NCBI RefSeq assembly: GCF_014851395.1
Contig: NW_024043372.1
Span: 19,824,977 to 19,888,976 of the forward strand
Direction: 5' to 3'
DNA length: 64,000 nt
Source of the DNA: Micropterus salmoides
Taxonomy: Eukaryota; Chordata; Actinopteri; Centrarchiformes; Centrarchidae
Under the pieces are notes generated by a model. That model was given only the letters and a program-made list of their open reading frames with translations. It was not told where the DNA came from and did no database searches. This document shows, piece by piece, positions 10,891 through 24,600 of the stretch (within the stretch, counting starts at the first letter, position 1; every line of letters begins with the position of its first letter). Made by a program: the position numbers and the translations under genes.

Positions 10891-13312
10891 TGAAAATGGA
10901 AATGTGGCTAATAATACTAGAATATTAAACGAAGAGATTTCTGTTTGTGTTTTTGTGACTAAATACAGTTAAATCACATGATCTGACCTATAATCATCCA
11001 GATTCATTATTAAACAAAGGAACATTTAAAAATATTTGATGATTGTACATTTTTTAAATGTGTTTTGACCAAGTTTCAGTCATGTAAAAACAAGAAACCA
11101 ATCAAAGTTACAGCTACGACATATCCCACAACGTTTCACAAGGAGAGGCCAACAAGATAATACTGATTATTCATTTATGTATTTGTAATAAAGGATGCTT
11201 ATGTGTTATAATTAAGTGAGTAGGATGTGGTAGGAACGATGGAAGGAACGTGAAGATAATTGGTGCTGTTATGGCAGGTAAGGTGAGAGGAGGAGAAGGA
11301 GGAGGGGAGGTGTTTTGTGAGCTGAAAGACGATGAAGAGCATATTGCATATACAGTATTGACAGCGAGGTTGTGATTGGTTCGGGATTGAGTTTTTGGAA
11401 CGGAGGGAAATGAAGAGACTGGTTCAATGATTTGGAGGAAACCAGCATAAAGGGGCGAGAGGGAATTGCACTGATTGGATTAAAGATTTGGGAGTGACCA
11501 GAGCAGGAAACGAATAAAACAGTGAGTGAGTTGATTGGATCAAAGACTGTAGTAAAGTAATAGGTGTCTGTGTGGGTGTGTGTATAAGGTGTGCTGTAGC
11601 CAGGTGGCCTTTGAACAAACTTCATTAGTCCTTTTGAAGACAAAAGGAGTGCAAACTGATATATTCATCATGACCCACCCACTGTCCCACTCTCTCTCTC
11701 TCTCTCTCTCCTCCTTTCCTCACAGGTGCAGACCACCACCATGTGTATCTCCGTCAGTCTGAGTGGCTCGGTGGTCCTCGGCTGCCTCTTCGCCCCCAAG
11801 ATTCACATCATCCTGTTTCAGCCCCAGAAAAATGTGGCCTCACTCAGAGTCACAGCCAACCGCTTCAGTGCAACAGTTTCTGCTTCTGCCTCCGCTCCCA
11901 GCTCCAGCTACTCTAAAGGTAGAAGTGTCCAACATATCTGGTACTCATTGCTCTGTCCAGTAGGCTTTACATACATACACCAGCACAAAGACGTCTGTGT
12001 TAAGGAATGTTTTTGACTGGAATTATCACACATTTTGATCATAGCAATACTTATCTATGTAGGACGTATGTAAGAATCCTAGGTAATAAAAGTACAATCA
12101 AGAGAACTGCAGTGACGCAATATTTTGAGCTTTGTAAAATGCTGTACAGTATTGCTACATGTTGCACTTGTTTTGTAGGTTTTTACATATTATTTAATGA
12201 CCCAGGGCAGAGAAACCTGAGAATGAAAATAAGAAAAGATTGCAAGTTCTTTCAGCTTTTTTGTTTTCTCTGGTTTTGCATTAGTGTGACTAAGCAATTA
12301 AAATCCAGTCATTATGTTTCTTTTCATTTGGATAAGAGCAAGTCTTATCTTAAGCTCATTAATAAACAGACAACTCATTCACAGCACAAACTTTGCAAAT
12401 GAACACAGACAAGTAAAGTTCCTTTTTTTCAGAGCCAAGACAGCTCAAACAACATTTCGTCCAAACTACAACTGTGCATTTGCAAACTGTTCTCATCCCA
12501 GGGCCTCACATATGGACACTTAACACTTGTTTAACTGTTCACTTCTTCAACTGGACATAAAACATTTTAGTCATCTGAAATGAATGTTTGATGTGATGAG
12601 TGAGATCCGGAGGTGGAGGAAGTATTCACAGCGCTTACTTAAGTAAAAGTCAAAAATACAACAGTGTAAAAATGCTCAGTTACAAGTAAAAGTCCTGCAT
12701 TTAAAATCTTACGTAAGTAAAAGTACAGGAGTATTTGTTATCCAAAAAGAGTACAGCTGTTATTATTGTTTTATATTATACTGGATTATTTTCACTATGC
12801 AGACTTACTGTTGTAGCTATTCAAGGTGGAGCTAATTGTAACTGCATTATATACTGGTGAGAAGTTTAATTTCAAATGTTATAACCTGATCGTGTGTTTT
12901 ATATGTGGAGTCTTAAAAAGGGAAGTAGCTGTCCAATACAGTGAATTTGTAATAAAAAGTATAATGTAACAAAGTTGTACTTAAGTGTAATAATACATTC
13001 CTTGAGTAAATGTAGTTACAGGTTACTTTCCACCACAGCTGAGAGCTTCTCATAAACATGTAAACCAACATTTTTGTTACTGAGAAAGAAACTGACCCTA
13101 ACCAGCCCAGACTTGTAGAGCCCATGACTTGCCATTTCCACAGTTTTGCTCCCAGCTTTTCTCTCTGGTTTACAGTTTTGTTTCCTAGCAGTGGAAAAAC
13201 TTGTTGCCTGGCTAACATCGCTGTTTTTACTCTCCCAGGGTCAGCCTCTAATTACGTGCCAGCAGTTTGTAACGGCCGTGAGGTGGTGGACTCCACAACG
13301 TCGTCTTTGTGA
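6085..13312 (+). CDS. grm2: Metabotropic glutamate receptor 2 (3' part, four exons)
   Basis: Class C GPCR for glutamate; in mammals mGlu2 is a presynaptic Gi/o-coupled autoreceptor. Coding exons: 6085-6922, 7538-8601, 11726-11918, 13239-13312, all with GT/AG junctions and matching phases (1, 0, 1). The first exon starts inside the Venus-flytrap domain at VANLLRLFQIPQISY, so about 145 N-terminal residues lie upstream of the window. Visible glutamate-site residues match mGlu2/3: YAST, EGDYGETG, VASDGWG and the Lys of ESKIMFVV. The second exon carries the nine-cysteine region (CSDPC to NLTGC) and TM1 to TM6. The third carries TM7 and the start of the tail. The fourth encodes the C-terminus VCNGREVVDSTTSSL. 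VVTLKCN after PERRD, the VDSTTSSL end and the neighbouring rrp9 favour grm2 over grm3. Oddity: TM6 reads WLAFQPIFY where group II receptors have Leu. Confidence 0.93.
10812..10888. repeat. (CA)n microsatellite
   Basis: About 38 uninterrupted CA units lie in the grm2 intron between the exons at 7538-8601 and 11726-11918. A pure tract of this length is expected to be highly polymorphic. Confidence 0.97.
11691..11711. repeat. (TC)n tract acting as polypyrimidine tract of a grm2 acceptor
   Basis: Ten TC units followed by CTCCTTTCCTCACAG lead directly into the grm2 exon at 11726, so a simple repeat forms the polypyrimidine tract of this splice site. Length variation here could affect recognition of the TM7 exon. 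Confidence 0.85.
12608..13041. mobile_element. hAT-like MITE remnant
   Basis: The left end GGAGGTGGAGGAAGTATTCA and the right end, GTTACTTTCCACCAC read in reverse, form imperfect terminal inverted repeats. The interior repeats ACTTAAGTAAAAGT and AAGTAAAAGTAC, typical of a family seen throughout teleost genomes. It lies in the last intron of grm2, about 200 bp before the terminal exon. Confidence 0.6.
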
Positions 13313-13740
13313 AAAAGGTTCCTCTCTAAGCACAAGAGACCATCCCATCATCACTCATCCCTCCATTAAACAGGGCTGTGTGTGACGGAGCCCCCATGCC
13401 ATCCAACATGCTGCAGAGAGATAACTCTGTGTGGGTAGACTGGCTGACAGTGGCAAGGGTAACTCTTAACTGTGAAAGCTAAATGATGTTCCTACAGCGA
13501 GCAGTATGTATCAATTGTAAAGCCTTTTTGTATAGATTTAATATGCTGTGATCTCCTCAGTTTACAGATACTGTAGATGTGATTAAATGCACCGTGCCTT
13601 GTCCTTAAGAGTCTTGTTGTCATTTGGGTGCTTGTGAAGCAATAGTGTAATACAAAACAAAAGGCTGTTTTTATCTTGTCCTTACAGTGCTGTGAATATA
13701 TCCAAATGTTGTAGACATTGACAAAAAAAAACTGCTATGA

Positions 13741-13886
13741 AATAAATTTATCCCTTCTGTTAAAACAAAATATGTGACTAACCATAGTGAACGTAATGAA
13801 AAGTAGACAACTAGACAATATAAAGGACATGTGTTAATGTAGACTGGTATAACAGTGCGTGCTTTCCTGTAATTTATGTAAATAAA
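13741..13886 (+). promoter_or_regulatory. Candidate polyadenylation signals of grm2
   Basis: AATAAA occurs at 13741-13746 and again at 13881-13886, about 430 and 570 bp after the grm2 stop codon. Either could end the transcript; the intervening sequence shows no coding potential. Confidence 0.5.
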
Positions 13887-14219
13887 ATGTTTTTTATTAT
13901 TAAAAGATTAAATACCGCCGTGTTTGGGTTCATACTTGCAGTTCTTGACAAAATACAAAATAAATGCATAACAACGGGCTTTTTGCACAAAGGGTTTGAT
14001 CCTCAAATCCAAATGAACTTACTTTAAAATGTCTGTTATTTTAGTTTAATCAACTTATTAAATTGCTTTCCTGTAATTTTATAAAGAGTTAAAAAAGGGA
14101 CAAACAGGTGCAGCATGATTTTCACTTCTGCTCTAATACCAAGTGTTTTGTATTTGGTGCTCACATCTTTAAGCTATTAACTATTGCTGTAACTACTAGT
14201 TGAGTATGTGTAATTATAC

Positions 14220-14745
14220 ATGTACAGTGCCGATAAAATGTTTTCACCCAAGCTGGATTTTAATGTTTTATACTGATTGGAGTTTCCTGATATTAAATTG
14301 CAATAACCATCTATAAACAACCCGCTTGCTGTCTGCCTGGTCTGTTGGTATGGGTTAAATGCATATGTAAGTAAACATGCAGCCCATAATTCACACCAGA
14401 CATCCCAAGAATATTGCTGAACTGAAACGATTTCGTGAAGAGGAACGGTCTAAAATTATTCTTGACTGTTGTTCAGGTCTGCTCTGCTACGACAGGAAAC
14501 ATTTGGTTGAGGTTATTGCTACCAAAGGAGGATAAACCAGTAAATCCAAGGGTTCACATACAATTTCCACCCTGCACTGTGAATGTTTACACGGTGTGTT
14601 TAATAAAAACAAAAACATGTAATTGTTTGTGTGGTATTCGTTTAAGCAGACTGTGTTTGTCTATTGTTGTGAATGTGAAGATCAAATCACATTTTATGAC
14701 CAATTCATTCAGAAATCAGCATAATTTCTCCTGTGAATGTATGTA
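14220..14745. mobile_element. Degenerate Tc1/mariner-type remnant, non-coding
   Basis: ACAGTGCCGATAAAATG and TTCACCCAAGCTGGATTTTA at the left, then GACCAATTCATTCAGAAATC and GGGTTCACATACAATTT at the right, resemble the wording of a widespread teleost Tc1-type element that begins ACAGTGCC. Only short open frames are present and the ends are not cleanly defined. Confidence 0.45.
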
Positions 14746-15600
14746 TAAAGATATAAAACTGTAAAAGTAGTAATATGGTAGAAATGGTATTCCCTCCTGA
14801 CATTCATAAATGTTAGGAGGGAGGGAGTTTGATGACTCCATGGATGACAAAACGAACACAATTATGTACCAGCGAAAAGTAACACTTCTGCCAAAGAAGA
14901 CACCTGCAGGAATACTAAGGAAATGTTATTAAAGGATTTCAGCACACTCGCACTACTGTAAACTTGATCTACCGATAGCTACATTCAAATCATGTAGACT
15001 ACCTGATATGCAAATATTAATATTCGTTTGTCAATGATATTTTGCAAGATTTAAAAGATCCAGTAGGTCCAACACAGTTAAGCAATTCCCCTGTAGAGCT
15101 AACAGCAATGTTATGTTCGGCTCGGACAGGCTGACAATAACCTAAATAGAAGCAGTTTCCATGACGATGTGGGCCTGGGTGAAGCCTAAGCTTAGTCTTG
15201 CTTCTTAAGCATGATTTTAAAAAAAGTGATAACTTCTCCCAGCAGACACAGAGAAACCTTCAACAGACCCCCCCTCATTTAGTACAAATAATTAAAGAAA
15301 CACAAATTTCATAAGATCATAACATGGTTAAGAGTGTTGTTAGCTTGGGTAGGATGCATCGACTCCTACGATGCAGCCTTTTCTCACTTCTGGCCAAATG
15401 CAGACACAGCCCACCTTGCCCACACTGCTGATTCCTTCGCTAAAGCTGCTGTTAAAGCTTCCGCAAAAACAAAAATCACAAAAGACACTTGGAGCAAACA
15501 CTTGTATAAACAAATCACTCCGGGCAGTTTTTAATTTTGCAGTTTTTTTTACTCAAGATGATGATAAACAAAAACAAGATGCACAGGCTGTATTTAACTC

Positions 15601-15606
15601 TTTAAT
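15601..15606 (-). promoter_or_regulatory. Candidate polyadenylation signal of rrp9
   Basis: On the minus strand ATTAAA lies about 30 bp after the rrp9 stop codon (15636-15638). No AATAAA is closer, so this common variant is the likely signal. Confidence 0.5.
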
Positions 15607-15635
15607 TTACAAAAGAAAAGACACTTAACAATCCA

Positions 15636-18600
15636 CTATTCCGTCATCTTGGCTTCCTCTGGATTGGGACATTTCCTTTTAAGAGGAATAATATAGATCC
15701 CATTCTTGGCCTCTTTTATTCTCCACCATCGGCCCAACCTGCAGAAAAACACAAACTTAGAACCAGAGCTAATGCATAAAAAACACACTTACATCATCCT
15801 GATAGAATTTAAAAAATAAATAAATAAAATAAAAACTGAAACTGAAGAAAAAGAAAAATTATGTTTTATGATCCATTCTTATTTTCTGTTTTTAGATTAT
15901 GCCATTACAATTATGTTTTACACTGATCCAACAACAGTTTTATGGTCAACCTTATCTAACTAAACCTTGGTGGTTAACATCTTAAATCAGAATCAAAGCA
16001 AATACAAGGCAATATTAAAGTGTGTGGGATAATAAAATTACAAACTGATCCAATGACAGAAATTGTACTGAACTGTTGCTTGGATGCAGCCACCAGTCTG
16101 GCCTGATGAGACATGTTGGAAGTCCTTTTAAATACAAAAAGGTGCTGACTGTAGTCACTTTGGCCTAGGTTATGTTCAGAGTCAACTGTGATTGTAATTG
16201 AGCGCTTTTAATAACTTCAGACAACCGAACAACCCTCAGAACTACTGAAATCTGCAAATCAGATTCCAACAACTTTTTTCAGTGTTTTGAACTCCAATTA
16301 AAGGTCGGCTTTCTATATATGTGTCCCAAGCTGGTCTGTCCTTAAGCTCACTAACAAATGTGAAATAACAGTTATATTCCGAGTAAGGTGAGCTGACCAT
16401 ATGTGTATCTCTCTATTCCGCCACCTACTGGTCTGGGTCTGTACAGTCTCTTCATTAGAGAACAATGTTTGTTTATATGGAATTCAGTGGAGTTAATTAT
16501 TTTTATTCCAGTGAGCGACAATCTATTACCTTACCAATTACCATAAACTGTTGGAGCGCTTTGTTGCTAAAGTTTATTGGTTGGTTCAAATATGGAGGCA
16601 TCCAGATCTTTCTTTAAGATGCAGTCAAAAGCAACAACAGCCTCTGCAGTTTAATTTATTTTTCAGGCATGTGGCAGGTTTTTAAATTATCTACTGTAAA
16701 CCATAACTAACAAACATCCATCATTACATGTCCTTTTTCTGGTATTCGTCTAAATTAAAAAATAAAATATAATCTTATCTCTTAATCTACTGATCTCATG
16801 ATACTATCACTTCTTTCAAGAAAACTGGAAACAAGTGAGGCTGCACTGGAAAAAAGGGAAAAGTGTATTTTCACCTGACAAAAGCTGACAGATGAATTAA
16901 CACCTCCATCTAGTGGACATTCATTTCTCCATTCATGAACCTGCACTGACATTTAGTAGTGACATGAACTCCACAGACAGTTTCTATGGAAACATGATCA
17001 TTAATTCAGTTACCTGTGCTCCTGTCCAACTCCTGCCACCAAGAACTGACCGGAGCTCGAAAACTTAAGACTGTTGACAAAACCGGACTGGGAGAGAAAG
17101 CAGAAGGAAGAGACAACGCACGATATTTTGAGACGGCCATACAGGTATCCGTAAAAAATAATGTGTGTAATTCTTATGTAAATGTGACCTTTTCTAAAAA
17201 GACAGTAGGGAGTAAAAGCTTACCACTGGTACACTGAATAGAGGCTGCAGTCCACGGTAATACTGGCCACACTTCCACAGCTGCACCTGTGAGTTGTGTG
17301 AACCTGTACAGAAGAACCATTGTTAAAGAACTTGATATCACAACAGAACATCTTAAATGCAGCTTAGATACAGAATTGCTTCAACTGTTCTACCACACTG
17401 AGTGTCTAGGATTGTGTCAGGTGTATTAATTATTTTGATTAAATTTGCATTCATACGAGATCACTGTGAAATTGTTTAATTTGCACATAATAAAGTGTGT
17501 GTGTGTCTCTGTGTGTAATTAAAAAGCTGGTAAGGAGGACTCTCACAGCCAGAGGCACCTGAGGCAACAGTATCTGAGTTCTGAAGCGCTGCTACCGAAG
17601 CGACCCAATGGGGCTGCTCCAGCCCTGCATCACCATGGCAACCGTGAGCCTGCTTCACCGTGCTGAGAGGCTTCTTCTTGTTGACACTCCAAAGAGACAC
17701 GGAGCTGAGGTCGTTCGGAAAAATTGAGAAAACGGTACGGAAGAGAAACACGAATGAATCAGTTAGCACGATTAGATCCTGGAACAAAAACTGTGACCGA
17801 GACGATGTGACTGTAATAGCTGCAACTGTCTTACCCATCGTCAGCTCCTGTTATCATATGCTCCTCATTTATGAGCTGGATACAATCAATTGAGCCCCTG
17901 TAGGAAGAGAGACGTTAACCTTTCTATAAGCTCACAGAATCCGCATGACGTATAGATGAATATCAGAGACAGAATCAACAGTTTTCTACCAAAATCACAT
18001 TCTGCCATGAATTTTGGAGGATCAAATGAAAATATCCATAAGTTGTAGGATTATTTATAAATCTTTGGTTAGTTTCAGTTGAGCAGTCTGTTGCTAGTAA
18101 CAACCGCTACTGTTACAGTTCTGTAGCAGTTTGAAGCAACATTATGTACTAACGTTATCTTAAAATAACGGCAGTTAGTCAGTCTCTGTCATTGTCACTC
18201 CAGGTCCAGATCACCTAGTGCTGCACTATATAACACTGAAAGTTGCTGTATAGCTTTGTTGGCTAGCTTGCCACCCAAGTTTCAAGCAACATTATGTAAC
18301 ATTTCTACCATAAAATATAGGGATGCAACAATTCTGAGACAGAGACCGAATATGTGACACAATCGTCCACAGGCATGTGTCGCAGTTCCGTGGGACAGAA
18401 CCACGGACATGGACAGTTCAGTAAAGTATTTGGATTTCTGGTAGATCATCTCATTATTTCAATTATATTCTTCACCTTAATATAGTGTTTATTCACTACT
18501 TGAATCTGCTCCCTCTCTCTTCATTTCTCATTTCCACACACCCACACCTCTGGTCTCTCACTACATACACAACAGCTTGCCCCGCCTCTTTCTGTCTCTC

Positions 18601-21600
18601 TGCTCTGCTGAGTTTCTCCATCCGCAGTACGTTGCATTTAATAAACTCAACTGTAATTCCGTTTTCACAGGAGCAGGTGCTCCGCATATGGATCGAAACC
18701 AACGTGACACTGAATTAGATCTGCACTGGTGTGTTCACTGTCACTCAATGCTTGAAAAAATTCCATCATGTCATGTCTAGTATTATGTCTTGCAACATAA
18801 TACCAGATAACATCTCTATGCAAAATGCTAAAATGGGTGCCAAATATACTTTGCTGCCCGCCCAAGTAAATATGTAGGAAACAAAACAAGTTAAAGTTGT
18901 GTAGGCCTATATCTTGTTAATATTACATGATACACCTATTTAATTGTCTTCCAAATTCGTGTCACCTGACTATTTTGGTCCAGTCATGATTGAGTTATCA
19001 TGCTTGCAAAGTTTAATCAACCCAAAATGAATGATGTTAACAATAGTAATAATAACAAAAACAATATTTTTCCTACCCATTAATTAATTAAATAATTAAA
19101 TTAATTAGTGTCACAGAAACGCCAGAGGAAAGACAGAAGGAGACTCACTCGTGGCCGTGGAACACCAGCTGAGATTCCTCGGCTATTTTCCACACCCTCA
19201 CCGAGCGGTCCCTTCCTCCTGCAGTCACACAGCGCTCACGGGTCAGGCAGTCCAGTCCTGTGATGGCGTCCTGATGCCCAAAGCTACAGCAAATCCCAAT
19301 CACAGTTAAATTCATACATTCAAGACAAATGCAAGCGTTTGGCAGGGAGATTAATTGTTTTGTGATTAGTTACTCACAGAGTTTCCACATATGCATTCTC
19401 GTCCACATTCCACACCTTCACTGAGCGATCATGAGAGGCACTGTACAGATCATGAGTTCCCTTCCTGAATGAAAGACCCTAAGTAGAAAGAGACATTTGA
19501 TATGAATCATGGGGAGGACCTCAGAGCTATGGTAAATTCTTATTACATCCAAGTGAGACAGAAAGAGGGAGAACATACCGACACAGGGCCTTTGTGTCCT
19601 GTGAATTTATAGAGATGTTTACATGTTTCTGCCTCCCAGATCATGATCAGTTTGTTCATGTCTCCAGTGGCCTAAAAAGATGTTGAGAAAGAGGCTTCTG
19701 TTACAGTGAAAAAGTTGGTCTACAGGGCACTGTGTTACAATGGTTTACCTCCTACCTGAGAGAAATAAATTTTACTGTTAGAAGAGGATATTGTTCATCT
19801 TCACCCACTGCTATTAAATGCGGCATCCCTCAAGGCTCGATTTTAGGCCCTCTTTTATTTTTACTTAACATGCTTCCTTGGTATTATTTTTGAGAAGTAC
19901 AATATTTTGTATCATTGTTTCACGGATGACACACAGTTCTTCATACAAGTTGCACCTGACAGCAGCCACTCTCTGAAGAACCTCTTAAACTGTCTGAATG
20001 ATATCAAAGGCTGGATGGCGAGGAGCTTCCTTCAACTTAATAAAAACAAAACTGAGGTAATTCTATTTGGCCCTCCGAGCTCTGTAACTAGCTTATGCAA
20101 TTGGTCCTCTGACGACAACCTTGCACAATGTAGTTAAGAATCTAGGTGTTTGTATGGATACTTCTTTGAATTTTAACAAACAAATCAGTTGTGTCGTGAA
20201 GGGACGTTTTTATCAGCTCAGAACCATAGCCAAATTGAAGCCAATTCTATCCCATTGAGACCTGGAAACACTTATACATGCGCTTATCACCTCACGGCTA
20301 AGGCTGGGCGGTATACCGATATAATTTCAAAAGAGATATGAAATTAGACAATACCATTTATACCGATATAGTTTGATGTTGAGTTAATCAATGTTTCTGT
20401 AAATTCTCGCAAGAGTTAACTCCTCTCTCTCCCCCTCACCGCGCAGCCCCGCCCGTCCCTCTGCGTCTGCGTCACAGGCGTTTACTCACAAAGTCTCTAA
20501 CAAGATGGAGGGAGACAGTGTTGGTCAACACTTTTAAAGACCAGGGGTCTCTTTTACAAACGGTGCGTACATACAAAACAGGGCTGTTCACACTTGTGGA
20601 CTCAAGGAAAGGGGGCACCGGAGCTCCACCCCTTTATTACCGATCTGCAGGAAGGGGCATCCCTCCTGAGTAGTGACGTCACTGGCTGGAGGGGGACACA
20701 CAGACGGGATGACCCAGGTACTAATTTGGATTCCCCTGTTTGAAAAGAGATTCCGCTTGTGTTTGTGTAGCCTAAATAAATGTTCAAATAGTCCACTCAC
20801 TTAACGAGGCTGCTGATGAGAAATATGACTTGTTGTAAATGACATAAAATAGTGTTATATTTCCATAATGTGTTCTTACAAGCAGCGCATCACATCCACA
20901 CGCTGGCGCACAGCTTTTGGCTCGATAAGGCAACTAACATCTGATAATATATGAAACTATGCTCTCATATTTGTTCGACTGACACATTGAAAACGGCATC
21001 AATTTAAATGTAATTTATCCTCCTGTTCACCTTATTTATGAGAATAAACTGCACTGCATGCAAGTATTAATTAATGATTCCTGATTACACTGTACAACAT
21101 ATGAGACGTTCTTTTGCAGAAACAGATATCTCCTTGATAGCTCTTGTGTTTATTATCCTAAATCTGGATCTTTTGTGCACTGTAAATGATCTTAAATTTG
21201 CCCACTTCAGGGAAAGTCAATCAAACGGGTGTTTGTTTATTCAGAAAGGCTTTTAGGCTGTAATACTTAGAGGTAGGCCTAATATTTTGATTTATTTTAC
21301 ACAATAGCAGGCCTATTCATTTCAAACCGTTTCATCCTTCTGCCATGTGAGTCGCCGTTTCTCATTTCTCACCTTTATGTGCGTATGCATGGTTCTGAGT
21401 TTACTTACAGGACCACACATTTTCCCGTCAAGTTTGTTTTTTTATAGATCACAACCTTTGCTTGGGAAGTGCCGTACGCACATTTCCAGCCCTGTTTTGT
21501 ACGTACGCAACTTTTATAAATGAGACCCCTGGCTTGTAAAAAGAAAAACATATTCATTCAGTGTTTCCCCACACATACACTTTACTTTGGCAGGCCACGC

Positions 21601-24600
21601 AGTTTAGGCAACACATTGTAGTATTTATCAGAGAAAAACGGTGCTTACGTTACCAGTTGTGACACTGTCGATATTTTACAAGAGCAGACCAGGTAAACCG
21701 ACAGTGAACACACCAGTCAGAAGTTATTCGTTAGCTGCCACGTTGGTTTTATTTTGATAGGCTACTGGAAAACGGAAGACGGCGAAACCGAGCCGAGTAG
21801 AGTTGAGGCGAGTTGAGCTGAGCTGAGCTGGTACTGGAAAAACGGCAAAAGAAATGAGGAACGCTGACGTCCCCCCCCCCACAGCCCGCTTAGCAGAAAA
21901 TACCGATATATATTTTATACCGGAATTCTGACCTAACAGTACCGGGATATGACTTTTTGGGCATGTCGCCCAGCCCTACTCACGGCTGGACTACTGTAAT
22001 TCCCTGTATATGGGGTTGAACCATTCAACACTATCCTGACTACAAATGGTTCAAAATACAGCTGCTACATGTTTAACTGGAACAAAGAAAAGACAATACA
22101 TTACTCCGGTCTTGTTTCACTTGCATTGGTTACTGGTAAAACAGAATTGATTTTAAATTGTATTCTCTTTATTGATGTGTATAAGTGTACTAGTGTTTTA
22201 TTGTGTAGCTGGATACACAATGGTATATATTCTTTGTTATTTTGTTCCTTTATACTTGGTTTTGTGTATATTGTTTTCTTGGAAAGCACTTTGGGTCAAC
22301 TCCTGTTATTTTTGAATGTGCTATATAAATAAAGCTGATCTGATATGAATCTGCTAGTTTTCCAAATTTGGCCAAAGCAGGCTATGCTTAGAGTGCACTA
22401 CTCACCAAGTATTTTCCATCTGACGATATGGCCATGCACAGGATATGGGCTGTATGTCCAATATGCCGATCCTCTGTACCTTTCCTTCCACCAGGTATTG
22501 TGTGCAGTTTCTTGCCACTCTCAACATCCCCTGAAGACATAAGAAAAACACTGAACTGAGTCTGCCAAGTCTGACCATTACTTTCATATTTATCCATATT
22601 TCAGCGTTTTATTTTACACTAACATTTAATGATAGAGCAGTCTTTGGCAGCAGAAAAGATGTACTTGTCATCGAAGGTGATGACCAGACAGGTAATTGGA
22701 AGTTTGTGTCCCTTTAACACTCTGATCTCTGAAGCATCCGGTGGCATGAGCTAAAAAAGACAGATTGAAAATGTAATAAAAGTCAGTCCGTTCATAAACA
22801 GCTTCCCCCCTAGGATATCGGAAATTCCCGTACTTACATCTTTGGCAATAAGTCGCTGAAGCTTTCCTTTTTGTTCAAGCTGAGGGGAAAATGACATACA
22901 GAGCAGGATCAACAACACTGACCAGCATATGGCAATACATCTAGCATATTAAATCCAAAAAGAATACCTATGTCTAAGATCAAGGACATGGGTTTGGTTA
23001 GAAAATATTCACTGTGAAACAACTTAAAATGGGTTTTGTTTTTGCCGAAAAAAAACCTGCTGAGGTCGCAGTTACTGATGTTACATTCGAAGCAGACTAC
23101 ACAGGCCCTTCAAAAGGAAAAGTACTGCAGCAAAATGTTGCGATACCTCGCCTCACCATGCCAAAACAATAAATAAAAAAAATCCCATGACCAACCTGAA
23201 CGAGGCCTTGTTACATCACACTCGCATCAAAAGGAGTTGTGCATTGGTTTTGAATATCGGATATCCTTGCCAATCTGCCTCAGTATTTTAAAACAGAGCT
23301 GTAGACTGTTTAAAAGTTATCCATTTTATAATAGAGGCTTAACTGATCAAATAACAATAATGAAATCAGTAAATCCTGCTTTATTCTGACCGTTTCTTCA
23401 AGGTATCAGATTTAATCCACTCATACATACATTGTTTTATTGTATTAAATACAACACTGCATCAGACAGCTTAGATTCCCCATCACAAGTGGCAGTACTT
23501 TTTTCAAACATAAGTAGTGTCTGCAGGCTGTAAATAGCCCCACCAATCTTGCTCGAGGTTTCTGCCTCTTAAAAGGAAGTTTTTCCTTGCCTCTGTCGCC
23601 TAGTGCTTGCTCTTGGTGGGAACTGTTGGGCTTCTGTAAATAGCATCATAGAGTATGGTCTAGACCTGCTCTTTTATGAAAAGCGCTGTGAGATAACTGT
23701 TGTTGTGATTTGGCACTATATAAATAAAATTGAAGTGACTTGAATTGAATCTTCACCACACAGAGAGAAAGGCAGCCCTTACATGTGCAATCGCAGAGCA
23801 GGGTGTACATAGACATACTGCAACAAACACCAATAAATAAATGCAACCCAGATGAGCATTTAAACATTTCATCTGCTCAGAGGTCCACTCATCTGGTATA
23901 TTGTAGCTGCACGAAGACATTGTATAGGTATAGGAGTGATTTAATGATCAAACTGAAGCTACACTGTCACAAAAGTAATCTGTAAAAGTACAGGGATGGT
24001 TGAGTGTGTAACGTCTCGTGTCCCCAGCGGGAAATTAAACCCATTAACACAGAAGACATTCTTACCACTTCTTCTTCAAGTCTTCCAGCAATCAGATCAG
24101 TCTCAAATGAGTCGTCTTCTGCTTTCTTTTCCTCTGATGAGATCAGATCACATAATAAATACATACATGCACAGACCGTAATGCTAAACATCCATGTCGC
24201 ATGGATAATATAAGTTTACCTTCTTCCTTTAGTTGGTCGAGGTAAATTTTGGCTAATCTAAGTTTCTTCTCCTGTGGCGTTTCATCAAACTCATTCTCTT
24301 CAATGGGCTGTCTTTTCTTGGGCACTACAGGACTGTGCAACAATGAAACACAAATCAAAACAAGTTCACAACTGCTGGGTTAGTTAGGTCCTTTAAAGTC
24401 TACATCATGACACGGTCATCAATGCATAACCACAAGTGGGCACATCAGAAATTAACCTCTCTGTCTCAGAGTCGCTGGAAATCTCTTCGTTGTATTTGGA
24501 GTTGGGCTTCTTTGCTCGCACTTTGTCCCAATCGCCCTGCAGCTACAGTAAAAAAAAAAAAAGAAAGAGTGTTTGTCGTGACATATAATGAAGTTTCATT

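Larger units (their letters stand above)
19718..22343 (+). mobile_element. L2-like LINE fragment, split by a later insertion
   Basis: This decayed non-LTR retrotransposon lies on the plus strand, antisense to rrp9, in the intron between 19671 and 22406. The left part (to about 20299) encodes broken reverse-transcriptase text including CGIPQGSILGPLLF and FTDDTQFF, then KGWMARSFLQLNKNKTEV. After the insertion it resumes at 21979 with SRLDYCNSL and ITPVLFHLHWL. It ends in GTGCTATATAAATAAAGCTG and a GATCTGAT tail typical of fish L2/Maui-type elements. Frameshifts and stops make it inactive. Confidence 0.8.

Noticed and set aside
17705..17834. Short rrp9 intron as a possible snoRNA host
   Set aside because: No convincing C and D boxes or H/ACA pattern on the minus strand.
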